This document shows positions 1 to 7,524 of a DNA stretch of 45,842 nucleotides, piece by piece. The DNA lies in assembly GCF_024231755.1 (NCBI RefSeq), contig NZ_JAAEQH010000123.1, positions 1 to 45,842 on the forward strand, written 5' to 3'. Under the pieces are notes generated by a model. It was not told where the DNA came from. It did not search any database and worked only from the letters and a program-made list of their open reading frames with translations. The position numbers and the translations under genes are program-made. Origin of the DNA: Neptuniibacter sp. Its GTDB lineage: Bacteria; Pseudomonadota; Gammaproteobacteria; Pseudomonadales; Balneatricaceae. Each line of letters starts with the position of its first letter. Positions within the stretch are counted from its first letter, which is position 1.

Positions 1-1
1 A

Positions 2-820
2 TCTCAAATGACCTACGCAGCGGATTCCGGTTTCGACATGAAAACCGTTAATCCTGAAGCGGATAGGATTGCTTTACAGAACTACTTCAAGTCTCGTTTC
101 CCTGAGTCTGAGATTGCAGATTACGTTAATGGTATCTATGCAGTTGATGCAGCCTCACGTGAACAGTGGGAAGAGCTGGAAGAGTTTCCTCCATATGAGT
201 TTGACGTAGAGAAAGGTGAAGAGCTGTTTAATACACCTTTTGCAAACGGCAAAGGCTATGCTGATTGTTTCGAAAACGGTGGTATTGGTATTCGCCAGAA
301 CTTCCCATACTGGAACAAAGAGGAAGGTACCGTTAAAACTCTGGAACAGGAGATTAACGAGTGTCGTGAAGCGAATGGCGAAAAACCTTTGAAATGGGGT
401 AAAGGCGAAATCGCGCAGATTTCTGCGTACATGGCCTGGACTTCCCGTGACAAAGTTTTCGACATTCAGATTCCAGCAGATGATTCACGTGCGATGGCGG
501 CATATCTGGACGGTAAAAAGTTCTTCTATGCTAAACGTGGTCAGCTGAACTTGTCCTGCGCAAACTGTCACGTTCAGGGTACAAACATAGCGATTCGTGC
601 GGACCTGCCTAGTCCACAGCTGGGTCACGTAACACATTTCCCTGTGTTCCGTTCTAAGTGGGGTTCTCTGGGTACACTTCACCGTCGTTACAGTGGTTGT
701 CATAAAGATTCCCGTTCTTGGCCATTGAAGCCTCAGGCAGAGAGACTGCGTAATCTGGAATATTTCCAGACTTACATGTCTAACGGTCTGATAGCGAATG
801 GTCCTGGTGCACGTAAATAA
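2..820 (+). CDS. soxA: SoxA, L-cysteine S-thiosulfotransferase subunit (5' partial)
   Basis: Haem subunit of periplasmic SoxXA, which attaches thiosulfate to the SoxYZ carrier cysteine. Numbering from the ATG at base 8, a single CxxCH haem motif (CANCH) lies at residues 184-188. The active-site cysteine, which is persulfidated and ligates haem in this family, is C231 in RRYSGC. The N-terminal haem motif of di-haem SoxA is absent; lone C87 and C119 occupy that domain and could form the disulfide known from mono-haem SoxA. No signal peptide is visible and the frame stays open to the window edge, so the true start is upstream and the ATG at 8 is probably internal. A SoxXA-binding-like gene follows 15 bases later and soxB comes after it, so this is the tail of a sox operon. 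Identity is secure. Confidence 0.95.
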   Translation, partial: SQMTYAADSGFDMKTVNPEADRIALQNYFKSRFPESEIADYVNGIYAVDAASREQWEELEEFPPYEFDVEKGEELFNTPFANGKGYADCFENGGIGIRQNFPYWNKEEGTVKTLEQEINECREANGEKPLKWGKGEIAQISAYMAWTSRDKVFDIQIPADDSRAMAAYLDGKKFFYAKRGQLNLSCANCHVQGTNIAIRADLPSPQLGHVTHFPVFRSKWGSLGTLHRRYSGCHKDSRSWPLKPQAERLRNLEYFQTYMSNGLIANGPGARK

Positions 821-835
821 TTGGAGGGTAGCAAA

Positions 836-1258
836 ATGAAGAAAGGTTTGATTATTGCTGCTGCTCTGGCACTAGCACCAACATTCGCAGCGGCGGAGAC
901 TTTCCAGGAAGCATTTGAAATGAACCGTGCGATGTACGGTAAAAATCATATGTTTACCTGGAATGGCAAAGAGTACTCAACTAATCACCAGGAAGAAGTT
1001 GAGGCATCGGTAGAAGCGACTAAAGCTAATGCAGAAGATCTGCTAGCTAAAGCAAAAGCCAAAAACAAAGAAGTGGCTGAGCTGGGTTTCGAATGGAAAC
1101 TTACTCGCGGACTCCTCAAAGACGCAAAGAAGGCGATCGATGGGGGTGAATACCAGAAAGCGCTGGATCTGGCCGCACAGGCTAAGTACCACGCGCGTAT
1201 CGGTATTCAGCAATACCACTATGCTCAAAAGAACTGGCATCTATCAGTACCTCAGTAA
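836..1258 (+). CDS. SoxXA-binding protein (SoxK/SAXB-like), periplasmic
   Basis: Small exported protein of 140 residues. I chose the ATG at 836 because GGAGG sits about 8 bases upstream; a longer reading from a TTG at 821 would include that ribosome site. The N-terminus is a signal peptide (MKKGLIIAAALALAP, cut near AAA-ETF). A short FTWNGKEYST motif follows, then an alanine/lysine-rich helical body ending in a helix pair with W, GGEYQKAL and LAAQAKYHAR. Location directly after soxA and this helical A/K-rich pattern fit the SoxXA-binding protein, which stabilises or activates SoxXA in some sulfur oxidisers. The family call is by pattern and position, not by catalytic residues. Confidence 0.7.
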   Translation: MKKGLIIAAALALAPTFAAAETFQEAFEMNRAMYGKNHMFTWNGKEYSTNHQEEVEASVEATKANAEDLLAKAKAKNKEVAELGFEWKLTRGLLKDAKKAIDGGEYQKALDLAAQAKYHARIGIQQYHYAQKNWHLSVPQ

Positions 1259-1281
1259 GGTGAACTGACTAGAAGCCTAAG

Positions 1282-1323
1282 AAAATGCCTGCCGTTCACA
1301 CAGTGACCGCAGGCATTTTTTTA
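1282..1323 (+). terminator. Rho-independent terminator after soxA-soxK
   Basis: Stem AAATGCCTGC pairs with GCAGGCATTT and runs into seven T residues. It lies between the SoxXA-binding gene and soxB, so soxB may be partly uncoupled from the upstream sox genes. Confidence 0.9.
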
Positions 1324-1353
1324 CCCCAAGACAGAATATTAGGGTGATTTAAT

Positions 1354-3129
1354 ATGTCTATGACACGCCGTGAGTTTGCCCGTTTGCTGGGTATGGCGGG
1401 TGCAGCAGGAGTGCTGCCTGTTACCGGTTTTGCTGCCAAAAAACAGCCGGGTGAACTGTACGAAGTACCTAACAGCGGTAATGTTCGTCTGCTGCATATG
1501 ACTGACTGTCATGCGCAGCTGCTACCCATCTATTTTCGTGAGCCCAATGTAAACATTGGTGTTGGTCCTGCGCTTGGTAAGGCACCTCACCTAGTGGGTG
1601 ACAAACTGCTTAATCATTTTGGAATCGCACCGGGCACTCTGGAAGCCCACGCTTTTTCTTATCTGAATTTCGGCGATGCAGCCAGCCAGTACGGTAAAGT
1701 GGGTGGTTTCGCTCATCTTAAAACACTGGTGACTCGTCTGCGTGAAAGCTACGGCGCAGATAATACACTGCTGCTGGACGGTGGTGATACTTGGCAGGGT
1801 TCAGGTACAGCCTTTAAAACCCGTGGTATGGATATGGTAAAAGCGACCAATGAACTGGGCGTGGATATCATGACCGGTCACTGGGAGTTTACTTACCATC
1901 AGGAAGAGATTCTTAACAACATCAAAGCCTTCAATGGTGAGTTTCTGGCAAACAATATCTTTGCCACGGAAGATGCGCTGTTTGATGGTGCAGATGAATA
2001 CGTTTATGACGAAGATAGCGGTCACGTGTTCAAGCCGTATACCATCAAAGAGATGGGTGGCGCACGTATCGCTGTGATCGGGCAAGCGTTCCCTCGTACT
2101 AAGATCGCTAACCCTGCTCGTTTTATCCCGGATTGGACCTTCGATATCTATGACAGCGAAATGCAGGAACTGGTTGATCAGATCCGTGCTGAAGAGAAAG
2201 TCGATGCTGTCGTGGTGATCTCGCATAACGGTATGGATGTGGATATCGCAATGGCATCCCGCGTATCCGGTATCGATGTGATTTTGGGTGGTCATACCCA
2301 CGATGGTATGCCACAGCCAACCACCGTGAAAAACAACGCAGGCCAGACCCTGGTTTGTAACGTGGGTTCTAACGGCAAATTCCTGGGTGTCATGGATATG
2401 GATATCCGTAACGGTAAGGTTCAGGGCTATAACTACCGTTTGTTACCTGTGTTCTCTGAGATCCTGCCTGCTGATCCGGCAATGGCTAAGCTGATCGACG
2501 AGATCCGTGCGCCGCACATGGATTGGCTGAGCGAAGAGTTGGCATTGGCTGATGAGGTTATGTTCCGCCGTGGTAACTTCAACGGTACATTTGATCAGTT
2601 GATCTGTAATGCACTGATGGACGTTAACAATGCGCAGATCTCACTGTCTCCGGGCTTCCGTTGGGGTACAACGGTGCTGGAAGGTCAGAAGATTACTATG
2701 GAGCACGTTCTGGATCAGACTTGTCTGACTTATCCGGAAACCTACGTACGTCCGATGAAAGGCTCCGAACTGAAGCTGATTCTGGAAGATGTTGCTGACA
2801 ATATCTTTAACCCAGAACCATACCTGCAGTCTGGTGGTGATATGGTACGTGTCGGTGGTTTTGATTATATCTGTGATCCGTTGCAGCCGATCGGTAAGCG
2901 TATTACCGAGATGACACTGGATAACGGTGAGAAGATAGAAGCTAACAAGACCTACACTGTTTCCGGTTGGGCGACAGTGGGTGCCAAGTCCGATGGCCCG
3001 ATTATCTGGGATGTTGTTGCAGAACATCTGCGTGACAAACAGGTCGCACGTATTGAGAAACTGAATACACCAGTTCTTAAGAACGTAGCGGATAACCCAG
3101 GTATTGCAGGTTACAGCAAAACTGTTTAA
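1354..3129 (+). CDS. soxB: SoxB, sulfate thiol esterase (thiosulfohydrolase)
   Basis: Periplasmic dimanganese hydrolase that releases sulfate from SoxYZ-S-thiosulfonate. 591 residues, normal for the family. A twin-arginine signal is visible at the N-terminus (TRREFA, residues 4-9, then a hydrophobic stretch to FAA). Metallophosphatase/5'-nucleotidase motifs are intact: DCHAQ 51-55, GGDTWQGS 143-150, the SoxB-type TGHWEFT 174-180, HNGMD 291-295 and GGHTHDG 312-318. The C-terminal 5'-nucleotidase domain follows. The start ATG at 1354 has AGGGTG upstream. It is flanked by terminators on both sides and so probably has its own promoter in the short gap after the first one. SoxX, Y, Z and C/D are not in the window. 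Confidence 0.97.
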   Translation: MSMTRREFARLLGMAGAAGVLPVTGFAAKKQPGELYEVPNSGNVRLLHMTDCHAQLLPIYFREPNVNIGVGPALGKAPHLVGDKLLNHFGIAPGTLEAHAFSYLNFGDAASQYGKVGGFAHLKTLVTRLRESYGADNTLLLDGGDTWQGSGTAFKTRGMDMVKATNELGVDIMTGHWEFTYHQEEILNNIKAFNGEFLANNIFATEDALFDGADEYVYDEDSGHVFKPYTIKEMGGARIAVIGQAFPRTKIANPARFIPDWTFDIYDSEMQELVDQIRAEEKVDAVVVISHNGMDVDIAMASRVSGIDVILGGHTHDGMPQPTTVKNNAGQTLVCNVGSNGKFLGVMDMDIRNGKVQGYNYRLLPVFSEILPADPAMAKLIDEIRAPHMDWLSEELALADEVMFRRGNFNGTFDQLICNALMDVNNAQISLSPGFRWGTTVLEGQKITMEHVLDQTCLTYPETYVRPMKGSELKLILEDVADNIFNPEPYLQSGGDMVRVGGFDYICDPLQPIGKRITEMTLDNGEKIEANKTYTVSGWATVGAKSDGPIIWDVVAEHLRDKQVARIEKLNTPVLKNVADNPGIAGYSKTV

Positions 3130-3151
3130 CCCTTATTGAGGGCCTGCTATG

Positions 3152-3190
3152 AAAAGCCCCTGCTTTAACAGAGCAGGGGCTTTGTTGTTT
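3152..3190 (+). terminator. Rho-independent terminator after soxB
   Basis: Strong hairpin with arms AAAGCCCCTGCT and AGCAGGGGCTTT followed by a T-rich tail. Confidence 0.92.
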
Positions 3191-3226
3191 CTGAAATCTC
3201 AACTATGCTGTGAACATGTCAAATAG

Positions 3227-3907
3227 TTGAGTAAAATAGTGCGATATTTTGTAAGTGTTTTTGGTTTACTTCTTTTCTTTCAAATTTTCTTTCAAAGTAA
3301 ACTGTACGCAACCACCGTCGTTGAGGTACTTGCTGTAGAGTATCCCCCTTTCACCACCAGCAAAGTTGAGAGCAATGGGGTTTCATTCCGTTTGTTAAAG
3401 CAGCGTCTGGAAGCGGTAGACCAATTCCAGATTAAGCCGCTTTTTCTTCCCCCTGCACGTTTACAGCAAAAAATTAAACAAGGGGATTGGTGTCTCAGCT
3501 TTTATCCTGCTCCAGTGACAGATAAGACTAGGTTTCTAGCCCTTGCAGAGCAGCAATTCAAAATAGGTCTTTATCATAAACTCAATGATCCTTTAATTAA
3601 CTGGACTCAGCTTGAAGAGCTGAAAGGGTATCGAGTGGCGTTACTACGTTCAGATAGAAGCAGTCAGCTATATCAACGCTTTATTAAATCTGGTTTGAAA
3701 CCAATATTTGTCGACGAAATCAGCCAGGGTCTTAGAATGCTTCAGATGGGTAGAGTAGAAGTTGCCCTAGGGGATGAGCACCTTAAAAGTTATGTTTGGG
3801 TGGAGTTAAATAACCTTGAGGGTATCGCTTTCGCAGAAACCGCTTTATTCCAAACTCAGATTGGTGTTTTCGTTAATCAGGATTGCCCAATTGCGCAGCT
3901 TATGTAG
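3227..3907 (+). CDS. Periplasmic solute-binding-like protein (SBP_bac_3 type)
   Basis: About 226 residues, exported: a hydrophobic signal (residues 6-24) ends near KLYATT. After it the pattern of amino-acid-type binding proteins appears: VEYPPFT, then SNGVSFRLLK, a KQGDWCLSFYP segment and a second lobe with LKGYRVALLRSDRSS. Many marine gammaproteobacteria carry such stand-alone proteins without an ABC permease; none is adjacent here, so the ligand and any transport role are unknown. The start is TTG (3227) or GTG (3239), both in frame; no strong ribosome site decides. The C-terminus is a little short for the family, ending soon after VFVNQDCP. Confidence 0.65.
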   Translation: MSKIVRYFVSVFGLLLFFQIFFQSKLYATTVVEVLAVEYPPFTTSKVESNGVSFRLLKQRLEAVDQFQIKPLFLPPARLQQKIKQGDWCLSFYPAPVTDKTRFLALAEQQFKIGLYHKLNDPLINWTQLEELKGYRVALLRSDRSSQLYQRFIKSGLKPIFVDEISQGLRMLQMGRVEVALGDEHLKSYVWVELNNLEGIAFAETALFQTQIGVFVNQDCPIAQLM

Positions 3908-3986
3908 AGGACAAACAGTGCTACTTTCAAGCTCAGCATAATAGGTTAGAATAGCCGCTCGTGATCATTGCATCTGGAGCGAAGCG

Positions 3987-4703
3987 GTGTCTATTTCAAG
4001 GTTATTCTTCTTATCGATGATTCTGTTTTTAACTGCCTGTGGTTCATCAGGGGTGAAACCGGAATCTACGGAACAAGCTCAGGCTGAGCAGCAGGAAACG
4101 GCAATCAATCCGCAAAGGCAGATTACAGACCGTTCACCACAAGCGAAAAAGCAGCAGGTTATTGAGGAACCGCCTAGTGAGTTGGATATGATCGCCAACC
4201 GCCTGACTGCGGTTCAGGATCATCTGCTCCAGATCAAAGCGCAAAGCGCTGAGATGCAACTGCAGAACCAGGCATTGTTTGTACAGTTACAATCACTGAA
4301 AACCGGCCTTTTTGATGCAGATGCTGCAACTACTAATGCTAAGGCTAATGGACAGCAGGGCGATCCAGAAGCCTTTAACTCAGTGCTAGATCAAATCACC
4401 ATGATGGCGAATGAGCTGAGCAGTCAGGTTCAGGATGGCCCCTACCGTGTTGCTTCCTCGTACACCTCTAAAGGACAGTGGGTACTGATCCGCTACCACC
4501 GTTATTCGGGAGAAACATGGCTGGCAGATCAAGGCCAGTGGAACCTGCTTGAAGAGAGCGGTACCCGTACAACTTCGGAATACGAAGTTACAGTGTTACG
4601 CGCTGACAAAGATGTAAAAGGTTATGTTGCCTCTCGTATCGACCGTATTAGTGGTGATACATGGTGGCTGAAACAGAATACCTGGCAACCCTACCTAAAC
4701 TAA
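3987..4703 (+). CDS. Lipoprotein with coiled coil and two C-terminal W-repeats
   Basis: Unrecognised lipoprotein of 238 residues, GTG start preceded by GGAGCGA. The signal ends in a lipobox, LTAC at residues 15-18, with G after the cysteine. The next ~50 residues are Q/E/K-rich and probably disordered. A short helical coiled-coil segment (LTAVQDHLLQIKAQSAEMQLQNQ) is present near residues 73-100. The C-terminus has a duplicated unit: RYHRYSGETW...GQW and RIDRISGDTWW...NTW. Each has R-x-x-R-x-SG-[DE]-TW and a second tryptophan about ten residues on. EpmC starts 9 bases after the stop and is probably co-transcribed. Function unknown. Confidence 0.75.
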   Translation: MSISRLFFLSMILFLTACGSSGVKPESTEQAQAEQQETAINPQRQITDRSPQAKKQQVIEEPPSELDMIANRLTAVQDHLLQIKAQSAEMQLQNQALFVQLQSLKTGLFDADAATTNAKANGQQGDPEAFNSVLDQITMMANELSSQVQDGPYRVASSYTSKGQWVLIRYHRYSGETWLADQGQWNLLEESGTRTTSEYEVTVLRADKDVKGYVASRIDRISGDTWWLKQNTWQPYLN

Positions 4704-4712
4704 GTGATATAA

Positions 4713-5240
4713 GTGAAAGAACCCGTAGTAGAAGAGCTGATTGAACTGTTCAATAGCCTGTTTAAAGAGACCTACAATACAATCTTAGTCCGCGGAGATG
4801 ATGAACCAATCTATCTACCCGCTGATGAGGAGAACCCTCACAACCGCGTAATCTTTGCCCACGGCTTCTACGCCAGTGCGCTGCATGAGATCGCCCACTG
4901 GTGTGTTGCTGGTGCTAAACGCCGTGAGCTGGTCGACTTTGGCTACTGGTATAAACCCGATGGCCGCACTGCCGATGAACAGGCTGAGTTTGAAAAGGTT
5001 GAAGTACGCCCCCAGGCTTTTGAATGGCTAATGTCTCAGGCTGCAGGGCATAAGTTTCACTTCAGCGCCGATAACCTAGCCTCCGATATTGGGGCCAGCA
5101 ACTCGTTTAAAGAAAATGTTCACTCAATGGTCCATCAACTAATAGATGGGGAAATGCCGGAAAGGGTGGGGTTGCTCGTTGAGGCGTTGATGAAGCAGTC
5201 AGGTAAGGAAGGACTTACTAAGGCGGAGTTTCAGCTGTAA
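4713..5240 (+). CDS. epmC: EpmC, elongation factor P hydroxylase
   Basis: Small iron hydroxylase (YfcM family) that hydroxylates the beta-lysylated lysine of EF-P, the last step of EF-P maturation in gammaproteobacteria. 175 residues, GTG start. The metal-binding HExxH is visible (HEIAHW, near residue 56), preceded by FAHGFYASAL and followed by LVDFGYWYKPDGR and VRPQAFEWL, all hallmarks of the family. It follows the repeat lipoprotein at only 9 bases. EpmA/EpmB are not in the window. Confidence 0.9.
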   Translation: MKEPVVEELIELFNSLFKETYNTILVRGDDEPIYLPADEENPHNRVIFAHGFYASALHEIAHWCVAGAKRRELVDFGYWYKPDGRTADEQAEFEKVEVRPQAFEWLMSQAAGHKFHFSADNLASDIGASNSFKENVHSMVHQLIDGEMPERVGLLVEALMKQSGKEGLTKAEFQL

Positions 5241-5363
5241 GAGCACGCTCAGCGAAGCTCAGCTACGAGTAGCTAGAACTCTTTCGGCTGCTAGTGGCTA
5301 GGAAAAAATGGGCAATGGTCAGGGCTAATCTACTTTAGTTATCAATAAGATTTCGAAGAGAGA

Positions 5364-5654
5364 TTACTCCTGAATCAAACCATTCTTTTTCAATGCAACG
5401 TAAATTCTTTTACTCGTCTTCCCTAACCTATGAACATCTCCAAGACTGGGCTGTTCATCTTGTTTAATTCGGTATTCCCATTCTTCAAGCTCTGTATCCA
5501 GGTATTCAATCAGCTTTTTCGGGCAACCAGTACAAGGTCCATCGCATAGTTGAGAAGGTGGTATATCAAATGGAATAACAGCTCTGACCTGCTCAATCAG
5601 GTTGGTCATTGCCACAGATACATTGGGCTTTCTGGCTTTTTCTTTGCCACTCAT
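5364..5654 (-). CDS. Conserved small protein with a CxxxCxxC cluster
   Basis: 96 residues, unrecognised. Two parts are visible: an N-terminal half ending in a cysteine cluster (CDGPCTGCPKK, near residues 37-47), which looks able to hold a metal, and a charged helical half (LDTELEEWEYRI) followed by a possible helix-turn-helix-like end (SLGDVHRLGKTSKRIYVAL). No signal peptide, so probably cytoplasmic. The intact IS3 element begins 132 bases upstream of its start, close enough to have disturbed distal promoter sequence. Function not inferred. Confidence 0.6.
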   Translation of the reverse strand: MSGKEKARKPNVSVAMTNLIEQVRAVIPFDIPPSQLCDGPCTGCPKKLIEYLDTELEEWEYRIKQDEQPSLGDVHRLGKTSKRIYVALKKNGLIQE

Positions 5655-5786
5655 CTCACCTGCCTTTAGGTACTGATAAGTTAACCCACACCTGAAACGC
5701 AGGCATGTCGATGCGAAAGCACCAGCTATTATTATCCCTCGAGAGCGATTTACTTGTCAGTATCTTTAAATGGGTAAGAGTATATC

Positions 5787-5810
5787 TGGTTCTACCCCGA
5801 TTTGTCGGAC
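5787..5810. repeat. IS3 left terminal inverted repeat
   Basis: Begins TGGTTCTACCCCGATTTGTC; pairs with 6976-6999 with three adjacent mismatches (TTG against AAC). Confidence 0.92.
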
Positions 5811-5852
5811 ACCTAGTTAAGAGTAGATAATCTACTTTAACGAGGTGTTTAG

Positions 5853-6143
5853 ATGTCCCATTCCCGAAGAAAATATTCCGAAGAATATAAGCGTGAAGCT
5901 GTTGCTCTCGCTCTCCAGCCTGAAGCCAGTATTGCAGAAGTGGCTCGTGGTTTAGGCATTAATGCAGGCAACCTTCATCGCTGGATTAAAGAGTATGAAG
6001 CACCTGATAAAAAAGCATTCACAGGTCATGGTAATCCCCGTGATGAAGAAGTCGCAAAGTTGAAGCGTGAGCTTGCCCAAGTTAAGAAGGAACGAGATTT
6101 TTTAAGAGAAGCGGCAGCGTACTTCGCCAAACAACCCAAGTGA
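5853..6143 (+). CDS. IS3 transposase OrfA (helix-turn-helix subunit)
   Basis: 96 residues. The N-terminal helix-turn-helix (RKYSEEYKREAVALA ... SIAEVARGLGINAGNLHRWI) binds the terminal repeats, and the C-terminal leucine-zipper-like helix (VAKLKRELAQVKKERDFLREAAAYF) mediates oligomerisation in this family. The sequence T TTT TTA at 6098-6104 is in the correct phase (zero-frame codons gat-ttt-tta) for a -1 ribosomal shift into orfB. The -1 frame is open from there to orfB, so an OrfAB fusion transposase can be made. Confidence 0.93.
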   Translation: MSHSRRKYSEEYKREAVALALQPEASIAEVARGLGINAGNLHRWIKEYEAPDKKAFTGHGNPRDEEVAKLKRELAQVKKERDFLREAAAYFAKQPK

Positions 6144-6973
6144 AGTACCACATGATTGAACGCTGCCGCGATGCATTCCCTGTACGAATGATGTGCCGTT
6201 TGCTGAAGGTATCTGCCAGCGGCTATTACGACTGGCGTACTCGCAAGCCTAGCCAAAGACATCAAGATAATGCGCGTTTAAGCCGCAGGATAAACCAGCT
6301 CCATCAGGCCAGTGATGGTGTATTTGGTAGCCCTCGTATATGGGAAGAGTTCCAGTATGAAGGGGAGCGATGCAGCCTCAATCGCGTTGCTAGGCTGATG
6401 AAGGCCAGTAACCTGGTTGGAATACCGTCGATTAAGCGATGGCGTAAGAAAAAGTCAGGGGAACGCCCTGACTACGTACTCAACCATTTAGAAAGAGACT
6501 TCACGGCAGCTCTGCCTAATGTGAAATGGGTCACTGATATAACCTATATCCCGACGAGGGAAGGATGGTTGTATCTGGCTGTTGTGATTGATCTGTACCA
6601 CGGAGTTGTTGTGGGTTGGTCTATGAGTCAAACGATGGAGAAACTGCTAGTTATCCAGGCAGTGTTAATGGCTTTATGGCAGAAAGATCATGGCAATCCC
6701 GTTGTGCTGCACTCTGATCGTGGCTCTCAGTTCACCAGCTATGAGTACCAACGCTTCTTGTCAGATCACAATGTGATATCAAGCATGAGTGCAGTGGGTA
6801 GTTGTTACGACAACGCAGCAGCAGAAAGCTTCTTCGGTCTTCTAAAACGAGAAAGAGTGAATAGACGAAATTACCGAACCCGATCTGAAGCAAGGTCAGA
6901 TGTATTTGATTATATCGAACGATTTTATAACCAGAGGAAAAAGCGTAAGCTGACTCAGAACGCTCTTAACTGA
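6140..6973 (+). CDS. IS3 transposase OrfB (DDE integrase domain)
   Basis: 277 residues, GTG start overlapping the orfA stop (GTGA). It has the HTH_21 segment (SPRIWEEFQYEGERCSLNRVARLM) and the complete rve catalytic triad: D in WVTDITYI, D in HSDRGSQFTS, and E in DNAAAESFFGLLKRE. Product of the -1 frameshift with orfA or of coupled initiation. The last residues (FYNQRKKRKLTQNALN) stop where many relatives continue with a YLSP-like end, so the C-terminus may be slightly clipped; the frame ends only a few bases before the right repeat. Activity is therefore likely but not certain. Confidence 0.93.
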   Translation: MKYHMIERCRDAFPVRMMCRLLKVSASGYYDWRTRKPSQRHQDNARLSRRINQLHQASDGVFGSPRIWEEFQYEGERCSLNRVARLMKASNLVGIPSIKRWRKKKSGERPDYVLNHLERDFTAALPNVKWVTDITYIPTREGWLYLAVVIDLYHGVVVGWSMSQTMEKLLVIQAVLMALWQKDHGNPVVLHSDRGSQFTSYEYQRFLSDHNVISSMSAVGSCYDNAAAESFFGLLKRERVNRRNYRTRSEARSDVFDYIERFYNQRKKRKLTQNALN

Positions 6974-6975
6974 CC

Positions 6976-6999
6976 GTCCGAGTTATCGGGGTAGAACCA
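6976..6999. repeat. IS3 right terminal inverted repeat
   Basis: Reverse complement starts TGGTTCTACCCCGATAACTC; matches the left repeat at 21 of 24 positions and is followed by the duplicated ATC. Confidence 0.92.
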
Positions 7000-7089
7000 A
7001 TCTGTGTCTTTATTCTAGTAGCGAGCCTAGTCACATTAATGAGAGAAGGGCTTTGATCCATTAACTGCCTTTAACGGTTTAAGAGTGGC

Positions 7090-7422
7090 TTACCAATTCT
7101 TAAACAGCAACCCGTCGATCTCTTCCCACACAATCTCATCATTAAGACTGCGCACAATCTCAATCGACTCGTTCAAGTCAGCATGTTTAGTAAATGAACC
7201 TTTACGTTCATGCATCGGTACATCCACCAGAATCGAACCGTCATCTTCAACCATAAACTGCAGCATCAGATTGTTCTTATCAATCAAACCAACAAAGTTA
7301 TCCGGCTCATTCAGCATACTCTGCATATGCAGAACTACGTTCTCTAGGGTTTCAGATACGGCTTCATCCGAGCGCACATGTTTATCTGTAGAATAGTTGG
7401 TGTAGAAAAATTTAAATGGCAT
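7090..7422 (-). CDS. Conserved hypothetical small acidic protein
   Basis: 110 residues, start ATG with AAGG upstream. No signal, no membrane segment. The pattern is that of a small alpha/beta fold: FKFFYTNYSTD, a helix with SETLENVVLHMQSML, two strands (NLMLQFMVEDDGSILVDVP) and a C-terminal helix plus strand. I recognise no catalytic motif. It lies 91 bases from the right end of the IS3 element, which inserted beyond its 3' end. Function not inferred. Confidence 0.65.
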   Translation of the reverse strand: MPFKFFYTNYSTDKHVRSDEAVSETLENVVLHMQSMLNEPDNFVGLIDKNNLMLQFMVEDDGSILVDVPMHERKGSFTKHADLNESIEIVRSLNDEIVWEEIDGLLFKNW

Positions 7423-7524
7423 TGGGTAGAGCCTTAATGCTGACTGGAAAAGTTATATTATAACTTATGGCGGTCTCTTCTGACCTTGTTTATTTCTAAC
7501 ACTTGCTAGAAATAAAGCGGTTAC

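Larger units (their letters stand above)
5787..6999 (+). mobile_element. Complete IS3-family insertion sequence (1,213 bp)
   Basis: Terminal inverted repeats of 24 bp (5787-5810 and 6976-6999) match at 21 positions; they start TGGTTCTACCCCGAT and the element has TG...CA ends as in IS3-family elements. The bases just outside are ATC on both sides (5784-5786 and 7000-7002), a 3-bp target duplication. Inside are orfA and orfB in the -1 relation with a T TTT TTA slippery heptamer. Intact ends and target duplication indicate fairly recent insertion. Confidence 0.95.

Noticed and set aside
821..836. TTG start at 821 for the SoxXA-binding protein
   Set aside because: It would put the GGAGG ribosome site inside the gene; the ATG at 836 gives a clean signal peptide.
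1801..2320. Reverse-strand frames inside soxB (166 and 65 residues)
   Set aside because: They lie entirely over the well-supported soxB gene and show no ribosome site or family motif.
5241..5363. Repeat-like GCT/AGC-rich stretch after epmC
   Set aside because: Short AGCTA/TAGCT words recur but no stable hairpin with a T-tract or a clear repeat unit could be defined.
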